Below, in pieces: positions 1 through 6,003 of a DNA stretch of 19,026 bases (within the stretch, counting starts at the first letter, position 1; every line of letters begins with the position of its first letter). Both the position numbers and the translations under genes were made by a program. The notes beneath the pieces are model-generated. The model was not told the origin of the DNA and made no database searches. It was given only the letters and a program-made list of their open reading frames with translations. Source of the DNA: Campylobacterales bacterium (GTDB taxonomy: Bacteria; Campylobacterota; Campylobacteria; Campylobacterales; Hydrogenimonadaceae); contig JAMONQ010000017.1 in assembly GCA_027065635.1 (NCBI GenBank), forward strand, positions 1 to 19,026, given 5' to 3'.

Positions 1-16
1 ACACATTTTAATGTGT
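1..16. promoter_or_regulatory. Operator-like palindrome upstream of HTH gene
   Basis: Perfect inverted repeat with 7-bp arms ACACATT and AATGTGT and a TT centre. It lies about 18 bp upstream of a TATAAT box, where the -35 contact would be, and precedes a gene for a small HTH protein. A self-regulatory operator is inferred. The window starts at base 1, so the site may extend further left. Confidence 0.45.
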
Positions 17-33
17 ATTACAGCTTCTGAAAG

Positions 34-39
34 TATAAT
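34..39 (+). promoter_or_regulatory. TATAAT -10 box; possible leaderless transcript
   Basis: Exact TATAAT. The usual 6-8 nt to the transcription start would put the start at about 45-47, on the GTG (43) or ATG (46) of the HTH gene. No Shine-Dalgarno precedes that ATG, so a leaderless mRNA is the simplest reading. No good -35 is seen; that place is partly taken by the palindrome at 1-16. Confidence 0.45.
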
Positions 40-45
40 TTTGTG

Positions 46-300
46 ATGAAAGTCAGCGATATTTTCAACATTGTCCACAATGCGCTGGAGGCGAAGAACC
101 ACGGCCGGAAGATTTCACAAAAGAGTATGGCTGAGCAGCTTGGAATTTCCATGCGCACATATCAGGATTGGCGTACAGGCAAGGCACAGCCCATAGCGGC
201 CCGTGCACTGATGCAGATGCTTGGTGAACTGGACGATGACGAAATAGTTCGCGTAGTACATAAGATAAGGGCTTTGGATGAGCAATCTGACTCAAAGTGA
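46..300 (+). CDS. Small helix-turn-helix DNA-binding protein (84 aa)
   Basis: An 84-residue protein that is little more than one DNA-binding domain. Residues 24-43 (SQKSMAEQLGISMRTYQDWR) fit an HTH: helix, LGIS turn, then a recognition helix rich in R, T, Q and W. A flanking helix at about 52-75 ends in an acidic and basic tail. ATG 46 is chosen; a GTG directly in front (43) would add only one residue. There is no Shine-Dalgarno, but a TATAAT box sits 7 nt upstream, which suggests leaderless translation. The next small ORF starts inside the 3' end of this gene, so the two are probably one transcript. Autoregulation through the palindrome at 1-16 is inferred. It could be the DNA-binding half of a small toxin-antitoxin-like pair or an ordinary XRE/MerR-scale regulator; its target is unknown. 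Confidence 0.7.
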   Translation: MKVSDIFNIVHNALEAKNHGRKISQKSMAEQLGISMRTYQDWRTGKAQPIAARALMQMLGELDDDEIVRVVHKIRALDEQSDSK

Positions 301-427
301 ACGTGACGGCCTCAACGAACTATTCTGCCACCTCGAGGTGGAGAGTCTTCCGCTGTACAAGCGGCTGCTGCTCAGGTTGAATCGCCTGGCCCTGCTTTTG
401 AGGATGTTCTACATACGTCTTAGATAA
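278..427 (+). CDS. Small overlapping ORF, 49 aa, basic-hydrophobic C-terminus
   Basis: Starts at ATG 278 inside the HTH gene, overlapping it by 23 nt in the +1 frame, and ends at TAA 425-427. A TAAGG Shine-Dalgarno-like stretch at 266-270 stands 7 nt before the ATG, which supports real translation. The 49-aa product is polar and acidic in its first half (about residues 5-23). From residue 24 it becomes a run of leucines broken by regularly spaced arginine and lysine, ending LLLRMFYIRLR, which could form an amphipathic membrane-surface helix. I do not recognise a family. Tight overlap with the regulator suggests coupled translation and a shared role. It could still be a chance ORF, since it is short, but the ribosome site and position argue for a gene. 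Confidence 0.5.
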   Translation: MSNLTQSERDGLNELFCHLEVESLPLYKRLLLRLNRLALLLRMFYIRLR

Positions 428-440
428 TTTTTGTCTATCA

Positions 441-449
441 TGCTATAAT
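441..449 (+). promoter_or_regulatory. Extended -10 promoter for the cyclophilin gene
   Basis: TGC-TATAAT, a consensus extended -10 box with no recognisable -35 (TAGATA lies at the expected place). A transcription start near 456 would give a leader of about 73 nt before the ATG at 529. The same TGN-TAWAAT form recurs ahead of nadE, fabZ and metH. Confidence 0.6.
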
Positions 450-460
450 CGCCGCCGTAA

Positions 461-493
461 AGAGTGGAGTGTCTATATCGGCACTGCCCCTCT
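461..493 (+). promoter_or_regulatory. Possible 5'-leader hairpin of the cyclophilin mRNA
   Basis: AGTG (468-471) pairs with CACT (482-485) across a 10-nt loop. The stem continues outward with GG/CC and GAGA/TCTC-type pairs, with one bulge (G486) and one T-C mismatch. It begins about 5 nt after the predicted transcription start, where a hairpin could stabilise the 5' end. No known riboswitch is recognised, and the structure is imperfect. Confidence 0.3.
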
Positions 494-528
494 CCATACA
501 GATACCAGAGATTGAAAGGATTTTGAAA

Positions 529-1056
529 ATGTTTGGAAAAAAACTGAAAACATATGACTACGACCAGGAGACTATGAATCGTTTCCGGTATGCCAAAATA
601 AAGACGAACAAAGGCGATATCTGGTTGAGACTATATGTCGACGAGGTTCCAAATACTGTGGCCAATTTCGCGACGCTGGCGCAGGAGGGCTTTTATGACA
701 ACCTGAAGTTTCACAGAGTCATAAAAGGGTTCATGGCGCAGGGTGGATGCCCTCACAGCGGACCGGGAGGCAATCCGGCAAGAGTCGGCACCGGCGGTCC
801 GGACTGGGCGATCGCGTGCGAGACTGAAAAAAACATTCACAAACATGTCAAAGGTACCATATCGATGGCTCATGCCGGCAAGGATACGGGCGGTAGCCAG
901 TTTTTCATCTGTTTCGTACCGTGTCCGCACCTTGACGGAGTGCATACCGTATTCGGCGGTATCGAAGATGATGATGCAGACAGCATGCTCGTACTCGACT
1001 CGATAGATCAAAACGATACGATAGAGACTATAGAGATATTGCCCGAGAGACAATAG
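529..1056 (+). CDS. Cyclophilin-type peptidyl-prolyl cis-trans isomerase, cytosolic (175 aa)
   Basis: Catalyses cis-trans isomerisation of peptide bonds before proline and assists protein folding in the cytosol. The core motifs are present in order: FHRVIKGFMAQGG with the active-site Arg, Phe, Met and Gln, then TGGSQFFICF, then PHLDGVHTVFGGI. There is no signal peptide, so it is a cytoplasmic PpiB-like rather than a periplasmic PpiA-like enzyme. I start it at ATG 529, because AAGGA (516-520) lies 8 nt upstream and the protein then opens MFGKKLKTYDYD, as I recall for related cyclophilins. The in-frame GTG at 469 would add a 20-residue leader with no ribosome site. It is monocistronic, with its own promoter at 441-449 and a hairpin over its stop codon. 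About 175 aa is normal for the family. Confidence 0.93.
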   Translation: MFGKKLKTYDYDQETMNRFRYAKIKTNKGDIWLRLYVDEVPNTVANFATLAQEGFYDNLKFHRVIKGFMAQGGCPHSGPGGNPARVGTGGPDWAIACETEKNIHKHVKGTISMAHAGKDTGGSQFFICFVPCPHLDGVHTVFGGIEDDDADSMLVLDSIDQNDTIETIEILPERQ

Positions 1057-1068
1057 TCAGGCTATTGT
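1050..1068 (+). terminator. Hairpin over the cyclophilin stop codon
   Basis: ACAATAG (1050-1056, including the TAG stop) pairs perfectly with CTATTGT (1062-1068) around a 5-nt loop. No T-run follows, so it is not a classic intrinsic terminator. It may protect the 3' end of the mRNA or act with the two larger hairpins just downstream. Confidence 0.35.
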
Positions 1069-1073
1069 ACACC

Positions 1074-1113
1074 GCAGGCCGATATCCTCTGCATGCGATA
1101 TCCGCAGGCCTGC
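1074..1113. repeat. Long bipartite stem-loop in the 1057-1263 spacer
   Basis: GCAGGCC (1074-1080) and GATATC (1081-1086) pair with GATATC (1097-1102) and GGCCTGC (1107-1113), leaving a 10-nt loop and a 4-nt CGCA bulge. That gives 13 base pairs in two blocks. CGCAGGCC also occurs twice as a direct repeat. No T-run follows, so termination is uncertain. It could be an RNA-stabilising element or a protein site. Confidence 0.45.
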
Positions 1114-1137
1114 TGCCTCTATCGTTGTAAATCACCC

Positions 1138-1158
1138 CAGGCGGTTTCGACCCGCCTG
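1138..1158. repeat. 7-bp perfect stem-loop
   Basis: CAGGCGG (1138-1144) pairs perfectly with CCGCCTG (1152-1158) around a 7-nt loop. A short TTTT run comes only 15 nt later and TTTTT at 1190-1194. This may be part of a weak or factor-assisted terminator for the cyclophilin transcript. The nonamer CTGAAGACT, which overlaps the end of the stem, is repeated at 1182-1190. Confidence 0.4.
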
Positions 1159-1166
1159 AAGACTCG

Positions 1167-1220
1167 ACCGCTCTTTTGTCTCTGAAGACTTTTTCTGCTC
1201 AGCGCCTTTAGAAGAGCGGT
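1167..1220. repeat. 9-bp inverted repeat just upstream of the nadE promoter
   Basis: ACCGCTCTT (1167-1175) and AAGAGCGGT (1212-1220) are perfect inverted copies, 36 nt apart. The right arm ends 4 bp before the TAAAAT -10 box of nadE. A third copy of AAGAGCGG (direct orientation) lies at 1255-1262, in the ribosome-binding region of nadE. It could be an operator pair or a coincidence of a G+C-rich octamer; nothing identifies a regulator. Confidence 0.35.
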
Positions 1221-1221
1221 A

Positions 1222-1230
1222 TGGTAAAAT
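1222..1230 (+). promoter_or_regulatory. Extended -10 promoter for nadE
   Basis: TGG-TAAAAT, an extended -10 with no clear -35. The transcription start would fall near 1237, giving a leader of about 27 nt before ATG 1264. The preceding 207-bp spacer with hairpins makes an independent promoter for the nadE operon plausible. Confidence 0.55.
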
Positions 1231-1263
1231 CTCCCCATAACTACATGAAAAAAAAGAGCGGAA

Positions 1264-3171
1264 ATGTTTGGATTTGTGCGTATTGCGGCCGCAGTGCCGA
1301 AAGTGAGGGTGGCGAATGTCGACTTCAATGTAAAACAGATGCTCGATCTATGGAAAATAGCATCTCAACAGAACGCTTCGGTCATTCTCTTTCCCGAACT
1401 CTCCATTCCGAGTTACAGCTGTGCGGATCTGTTCTATCAGGATAGAATGAGATGTGCGGTCGAAGAGGGGCTGGCCAAAATGGTGCAAGCCTCCACCGCC
1501 TGCTCCACGATAGCGATCGCGGGTATGCCTCTGTGGCACAACGGCAGAGTCTACAACTGCGGAGTCGTGTTGCAGGAGGGGAAAATTTTGGGGATCGTAC
1601 CAAAGAGTTACGTTCCGGAACACAAGGAGTATTATGAAAAGAGGTGGTTCGTAAGCGGAAGTTCGTGCAAAAACGATAGAGTCTCGATCCTCGGACAGGA
1701 TGTGCCGTTTGGAGTCGACCTTCTTTTTTGCGGCAGGGACGGCCTTGTCTTCGGCATAGAGGTGTGTGAAGATCTGTGGACGGTAGTGCCGCCCAGCTCA
1801 TATCAGGCGCTTGCCGGAGCCACACTTTTGTTCAATCTTTCGGCAAGCGACGAGATAGTGGCAAAAAGCGAATACAGAAGCCAGCTTGTCGCAGGCCAGA
1901 GCGCGCGCTGCATGGCCGCTTACATATACGCTTCGTGCGGTGTGGGGGAGTCTAGCACCGATGTACTGTTTGGCGGAGACTGCATGATCGCAGAAAACGG
2001 AGCTATTCTCGAGAGGGGCGAGAGATTTCTTGACGAGTCGCAGATCATCTTTGCCGATATCGATATTCAGCGGCTGAATATGATACGAATGGCGGAGGGG
2101 AGCTTTGCGGACGGCGAGATCAGACCCTTTAGGCGAATCGATCTCTACGATACACCCGAAATAACCCAGTTGAACAGATATGTCGATCCGCACCCGTTCG
2201 TTCCGTCCAAAAAGAGCGAACGCTCTAAAAGGTGTCGCGAAATATTCTCCATACAGTCTGCCGCACTTAACAAAAGGCTCGACCATATCGGGGCTCGAAA
2301 GTGCGTCATAGGTGTATCAGGCGGTCTCGACTCGACTCTCGCACTTCTGGCAGTTTATCGCGCATACGAGACGAGAAAGAGAGATTTTGAAGATATAATC
2401 TGCGTTACGATGCCGGGTTTCGGGACTACCGGCAGGACGCTCGAAAATGCGAGGAGGCTTTGCGAAGCGCTCGGTGTGACTTTTATGCAGATCGATATCA
2501 CCGAGGCGTGTATGGAGCATTTCAGGCTGATAGGCCACGATCCGGCGGAGCACTCTATCGTCTACGAAAACGTACAGGCGAGAGAGAGGACGCAGATTTT
2601 GATGGATCTTGCCAACAAGGTGGGCGGAATCGTGGTGGGAACCGGCGACATGAGCGAAGCGGCTCTTGGCTGGAGTACCTACAACGGTGACCATATGTCG
2701 ATGTACGCGATCAATATCGGTATTCCGAAAACTCTTATCCGCTACCTTGTGGAGTGGGCGTCCGGGCAATACGCAGATGCCTCCGAAATACTTAAAGACA
2801 TCCTCGACACCCCTGTGAGTCCCGAACTGCTGCCGCCGACAGACGGGGAGATATCCCAAAAGACCGAAGAGCTTGTAGGACCTTACGAATTACACGACTT
2901 TTTTCTCTATCATCTGATAAAAAGTGGTGCGACTCCGCGAAAGATTCTCTTTCTCGCGAAGTGCGCTTTCGGCGGCAAGTACGACTCCCAAGAGTTGAAG
3001 GGGTGGCTCGGGATTTTTTTGAAACGCTTTTTTTCACAGCAGTTCAAAAGAAACTGCATGCCGGACGGCCCGAAGGTCGGAACTATCGCCTTGAGTCCGA
3101 GAGGTGACTGGAGAATGCCGAGCGATGCGGAGGTTGACGAATGGTTGAAGGATCTGGAGGAGGATACTTGA
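1264..3171 (+). CDS. nadE: Glutamine-dependent NAD(+) synthetase (635 aa)
   Basis: Makes NAD+ from deamido-NAD+ (NaAD) with ATP, using ammonia from glutamine; last step of NAD synthesis, in the cytosol. Two domains are visible. The N-terminal nitrilase-fold glutaminase (about 1-300) keeps the Glu-Lys-Cys triad: E45 in FPELSIPSY, K114 in IVPKSY, C168 in EVCEDLW. The C-terminal synthetase carries the pyrophosphate loop SGGLDST at 352-358 and GTGDMSE downstream. The length is typical of the fused two-domain type rather than the short ammonia-only NadE. ATG 1264 follows a purine-rich AAAGAG 5 nt away; an A8 run lies at 1248-1255. It heads a run with the DUF302 gene and queH; its stop TGA overlaps the next start as TTGA. 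Confidence 0.96.
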   Translation: MFGFVRIAAAVPKVRVANVDFNVKQMLDLWKIASQQNASVILFPELSIPSYSCADLFYQDRMRCAVEEGLAKMVQASTACSTIAIAGMPLWHNGRVYNCGVVLQEGKILGIVPKSYVPEHKEYYEKRWFVSGSSCKNDRVSILGQDVPFGVDLLFCGRDGLVFGIEVCEDLWTVVPPSSYQALAGATLLFNLSASDEIVAKSEYRSQLVAGQSARCMAAYIYASCGVGESSTDVLFGGDCMIAENGAILERGERFLDESQIIFADIDIQRLNMIRMAEGSFADGEIRPFRRIDLYDTPEITQLNRYVDPHPFVPSKKSERSKRCREIFSIQSAALNKRLDHIGARKCVIGVSGGLDSTLALLAVYRAYETRKRDFEDIICVTMPGFGTTGRTLENARRLCEALGVTFMQIDITEACMEHFRLIGHDPAEHSIVYENVQARERTQILMDLANKVGGIVVGTGDMSEAALGWSTYNGDHMSMYAINIGIPKTLIRYLVEWASGQYADASEILKDILDTPVSPELLPPTDGEISQKTEELVGPYELHDFFLYHLIKSGATPRKILFLAKCAFGGKYDSQELKGWLGIFLKRFFSQQFKRNCMPDGPKVGTIALSPRGDWRMPSDAEVDEWLKDLEEDT

Positions 3172-3647
3172 AAAAATCGGTCATATTGATGCTGCTGATC
3201 GGCAGTCTGGCGGTTGAAGCCGCCCAAAACGGGATGGGCGGGTATACGAGCAGGTTCGATGTAGAAGAGACTACAAAGAGATTGGTGAAGATCGTACGAG
3301 AAAGGGGACTTACACTCTTCAAGGTGATAGACCATAGCGAAGGAGCCGCCAATGCCGGTTTGAAGCTAAAAGCGGCAAAACTGGTCATTTTCGGAAATCC
3401 CGAAGTAGGAGCCCCTCTCATGCAGTGCTCCCAGACGCTTGGTCTTGACCTGCCCCAAAAGATTCTCGTATACGAAGATGAAAACGGAAATGTTCAGGCG
3501 ATTTTCAATACCAAAGCCTATCTTATGTGGCGTCACGATGTCGGGCCGGAGTGCGCGGCAGAATATCAGAGGAAGATGGACAAGGCGGTAAAGTTTTTCG
3601 TCAGATATGCTACCGGAAATATGGAACCTCAACAAAAGAGAGATTAG
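3168..3647 (+). CDS. Secreted DUF302-family protein (159 aa)
   Basis: The body matches the DUF302 fold: SRFDVEETTKRLVKIVRERG, a KVIDHSEGA segment, LVIFGNPEVGAPLMQ, LPQKILVYED and a closing NTKAYLMWRHDV. The function of DUF302 proteins is not firmly known, and I do not assign one. I start it at TTG 3168, because GGAGGAGG (3156-3163) lies just upstream and the protein then begins MKKSVILMLLIGSLAVEAAQ, a clean signal peptide with likely cleavage in VEAAQ. It would act in the periplasm. The TTG overlaps the nadE TGA (TTGA), so translation is probably coupled. An upstream in-frame ATG at 3141 would spoil the signal peptide. The stop TAG is directly followed by the queH ATG. Confidence 0.85.
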   Translation: MKKSVILMLLIGSLAVEAAQNGMGGYTSRFDVEETTKRLVKIVRERGLTLFKVIDHSEGAANAGLKLKAAKLVIFGNPEVGAPLMQCSQTLGLDLPQKILVYEDENGNVQAIFNTKAYLMWRHDVGPECAAEYQRKMDKAVKFFVRYATGNMEPQQKRD

Positions 3648-4727
3648 ATGCTGGTTCATATCTGCTGCAGCGTGGATAGTCACTTCTTTTTGCAAAGACT
3701 CAGGGAGGATTTTCCGGATGAAAAGCTGGTCGGCTTTTTCTACGACCCGAATATCCACCCCTACAGTGAATACAGGCTCAGGCTTCTTGATGTACAGCGA
3801 AGCTGCAATAGACTCGGAGTGGAGCTGATAGAGGGTGAGTACGACTATGAGAGCTGGCTAAAAGCGGTCGAGGGGTATGAGAATGAGCCCGAAAAGGGGG
3901 CCAGATGCGAAATCTGTTTCGATCGACGTTTCGAAGTGAGTGCGAAGATGGCCAGGAGGCTTGGGCAGAAGCGTATGACGTCGACTCTGCTGGTGAGTCC
4001 GAAAAAGTCCCAGGAGCAGTTGAAACGAAGAGGCGAGAGGCTCGCCGAAGATTTCGGGGTGGAGTTCGTGTATGTCGACTACAGAAGCGGAGGCGGTACC
4101 CAGAAACAGCAGGAGATCAGCAAAAAAGAGCGTCTCTATCGGCAAGACTACTGCGGATGTCTCTACGGTCTCGTGCAGCAGAGGGATCAACAAAAAAAGA
4201 TCGCCGACGAGCTCTTCTCCCCTCTTTGCGGCTCGACTCTTCCGGGCTCTATAGAGGAGCGTCTCGAACTTTATGAAAAAAGATATGAGCTCGAAGAGAG
4301 AGGGATAAGTTACAGGATCGTCAGGCAGAAGTTTTTGAACTACCGTCTGAAATTCGGATGGGTCAGGTGTAAAAAAACGACACTGCCGAGCTATATACTG
4401 CCTTATTCCGCCATGAAGCGGCGCTATACCAAGGGAAAGGTCGAATTTGAGAGTGAGGGAATCGGGTGGTTCAACAGGGAAGAGATCCGCTTTCTTACTC
4501 TTGCACGGTTCAACGAGATCTGCGGAAGATCCTATCGCTCCGTAAAGGAGCTCGTCTACTCTCCGCTCTCCTACGATGAAAGCCTGAAGGTTCGCGAATG
4601 TATAGGATCCGGACTATGGGATCTTTCGCCTGTCATTGTGGTCGACGAGATTCCGCAGGGAAATCTCGAAGTTTTTATAGAGTCGGAAAACTATAACGAT
4701 GTCAGAGAAAAATTAGTCGTATTGTGA
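3648..4727 (+). CDS. queH: Epoxyqueuosine reductase QueH with C-terminal extension (359 aa)
   Basis: Reduces epoxyqueuosine to queuosine in tRNA (wobble position of GUN anticodons), replacing the unrelated QueG. The family signature is clear: HICC at the N-terminus (C6, C7), CEICFDRR (C87, C90) and QDYCGCLYG (C169, C171), which hold the Fe-S cluster and associated metal site in characterised QueH. Many QueH proteins end near 200 residues. Here about 155 more follow (about 205-359), a mixed basic domain with RIVRQKFLNYRLKFGWVRCKK and PSYILPY. I recall similarly long forms in other Campylobacterota but know no role for this part. ATG 3648 abuts the DUF302 stop and is preceded by AGAGAG. Its TGA lies inside the extended -10 of the fabZ promoter. 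Confidence 0.92.
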   Translation: MLVHICCSVDSHFFLQRLREDFPDEKLVGFFYDPNIHPYSEYRLRLLDVQRSCNRLGVELIEGEYDYESWLKAVEGYENEPEKGARCEICFDRRFEVSAKMARRLGQKRMTSTLLVSPKKSQEQLKRRGERLAEDFGVEFVYVDYRSGGGTQKQQEISKKERLYRQDYCGCLYGLVQQRDQQKKIADELFSPLCGSTLPGSIEERLELYEKRYELEERGISYRIVRQKFLNYRLKFGWVRCKKTTLPSYILPYSAMKRRYTKGKVEFESEGIGWFNREEIRFLTLARFNEICGRSYRSVKELVYSPLSYDESLKVRECIGSGLWDLSPVIVVDEIPQGNLEVFIESENYNDVREKLVVL

Positions 4728-4733
4728 TAAAAT
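4725..4733 (+). promoter_or_regulatory. Extended -10 promoter for the fabZ-lpxA-clpX-mreB-mreC run
   Basis: TGA-TAAAAT overlaps the queH stop codon. A transcription start near 4740 would give a leader of about 25 nt. No -35 is recognisable. Further down, AAGGA (4751-4755) is separated from the ATG by C, eight T and C, giving an unusually long 10-nt spacing to ATG 4766. Confidence 0.5.
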
Positions 4734-4765
4734 AAGAGAATTTTAAATCCAAGGACTTTTTTTTC

Positions 4766-5212
4766 ATGATGGATGTCGTACAAATTCAGAAAATCCTTCC
4801 TCACAGATACCCCTTTTTGCTGGTAGACAGAGTCACTTCCTGTGAAGAGGGGAAGGCGATAGAGGCGTACAAAAACGTCTCCATCAGCGAGCCGGTTTTC
4901 GAGGGTCACTTTCCGGGTCATCCGATCTATCCGGGGGTCATGATCATAGAGGGTATGGCCCAGGCCGGAGGGATTCTCGCTTTTGAAAGCATGGGCGAGG
5001 ATGACAAAGAGGCGACTCAGGACAAGGTGGTCTACTTTATGAGCATCGACAAGTGCAAATTCAGAAGTCCGGTACGCCCCGGCGACAAACTCGTATACAA
5101 ACTCGGCGTTATAAAGCACAAGGGAGCCATCTGGGTGCTCGACGGAAAGGCGTATGTCGACGACAAGCTTGTCGCGGAAGCCGAACTCAAAGCCATGATT
5201 GTGGACAAGTGA
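4766..5212 (+). CDS. fabZ: 3-hydroxyacyl-ACP dehydratase FabZ (148 aa)
   Basis: Dehydrates 3-hydroxyacyl-ACP to trans-2-enoyl-ACP in type II fatty-acid synthesis. Diagnostic motifs: LPHRYPFLLVDRV at 11-23, then FEGHFPGHPIYPGVMIIEGMAQ with catalytic His48 and Glu62. Length is typical. Two ATGs stand side by side (4766, 4769); both are 10-13 nt from AAGGA, an unusually long gap filled by a T8 tract, so the exact start is not certain. The stop TGA overlaps the lpxA ATG (TGATG). Pairing with lpxA is common: both use 3-hydroxyacyl-ACP, FabZ for phospholipid chains and LpxA for lipid A, so a shared operon balances the two. Confidence 0.96.
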   Translation: MMDVVQIQKILPHRYPFLLVDRVTSCEEGKAIEAYKNVSISEPVFEGHFPGHPIYPGVMIIEGMAQAGGILAFESMGEDDKEATQDKVVYFMSIDKCKFRSPVRPGDKLVYKLGVIKHKGAIWVLDGKAYVDDKLVAEAELKAMIVDK

Positions 5213-6003
5213 TGGCTGGAATTTCGAAACTTGCGGTTGTAGAGGATGGAGCTCAAATCGGTGAGGGCGTTACGATCGCACCGTTTGCGTATGTCTCTTC
5301 GAAAGCGAAGATAGGGGCCCGAACCACTATCGGGCAGGGCGCTATTATCGAAGGCGATACAACGATAGGAGAGGATTGCCGCATCTTTTCGCATGCGGTC
5401 GTAGGCTCCATTCCGCAGGATCTGAAGTATCACGGCGAAGATGTGAAGCTGATCATCGGTGACCGCAATACGATTCGCGAATTTACCCTCCTCAATCCCG
5501 GTACCGAAGGGGGAGGAGGAATCACCAGAATCGGAAACGACAATCTCCTGATGGGGTATGTCCACATAGCGCACGACTGTATCATCGGCGATCGCTGTAT
5601 CTTCGCGAACGCCGCAACTCTCGCCGGCCATGTAGAAGTGGGCAACGGCGTAGTCGTAGGCGGCATGACGCCGATTCACCAGTTTGTCAAGATCGGTGAT
5701 CTGGCAATGATAGCCGGAGCGTCGGCGCTGAGCCAGGATGTACCTCCATATTGCCTTGCCGAGGGTAACAGAGCGGTACTAAGAGGCCTCAACCTCACGG
5801 GACTCAGAAGAAATCTTCCAAGAGAGGCCGTCAACGCGCTAAGAGTGGCCTACAAAGAGCTTTTCGAGAGAGGAAAACCTCTCAAGGAGACGGCAGAAGC
5901 ACTTATGCAGAGCAGCGAGAGCGAAGAGGTCAGAGCAATGTGCCGTTTCGTATTGGAGACGAAGCGCGGCATTCCATACGAGAGGATGAAAGATGACAAA
6001 TAG
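5212..6003 (+). CDS. lpxA: UDP-N-acetylglucosamine O-acyltransferase LpxA (263 aa)
   Basis: First step of lipid A synthesis: transfers a 3-hydroxyacyl chain from ACP to UDP-GlcNAc. The N-terminal two thirds is a left-handed beta helix of hexapeptide repeats (IGEGVT, IGARTT, IGQGAI, IGEDCR, IGDRNT). HIAHDC holds His118 and His121, matching E. coli His122 and catalytic His125; LAGHVEVG and PIHQF follow. The C-terminal helical part (about 190-263) is present and length is normal. The true start is ATG 5212, sharing one base with the fabZ stop; the longer in-frame ORF reaching to 5053 is only read-back through fabZ. The last 11 nt overlap clpX. This confirms an outer membrane with lipopolysaccharide or lipooligosaccharide. 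Confidence 0.97.
   Translation: MAGISKLAVVEDGAQIGEGVTIAPFAYVSSKAKIGARTTIGQGAIIEGDTTIGEDCRIFSHAVVGSIPQDLKYHGEDVKLIIGDRNTIREFTLLNPGTEGGGGITRIGNDNLLMGYVHIAHDCIIGDRCIFANAATLAGHVEVGNGVVVGGMTPIHQFVKIGDLAMIAGASALSQDVPPYCLAEGNRAVLRGLNLTGLRRNLPREAVNALRVAYKELFERGKPLKETAEALMQSSESEEVRAMCRFVLETKRGIPYERMKDDK

Noticed and set aside
469..528. GTG 469 as start of the cyclophilin
   Set aside because: There is no ribosome site, the 20 extra residues do not fit the family, and AAGGA at 516-520 points to ATG 529.
1178..1194. GTCT-CTGA-AGAC followed by TTTTT as an intrinsic terminator
   Set aside because: A 4-bp stem is too weak to claim a terminator on its own.
1221..1445. Alternative frame over the nadE start with a C-x2-C zinc-finger look (ATG 1245)
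   Set aside because: It lies in another frame of the well-supported NadE coding sequence, has no ribosome site and stops soon after; the cysteines are chance.
5053..5211. N-terminal extension of LpxA into fabZ
   Set aside because: It is read-back in another frame of fabZ; family length and the TGATG junction fix the start at 5212.
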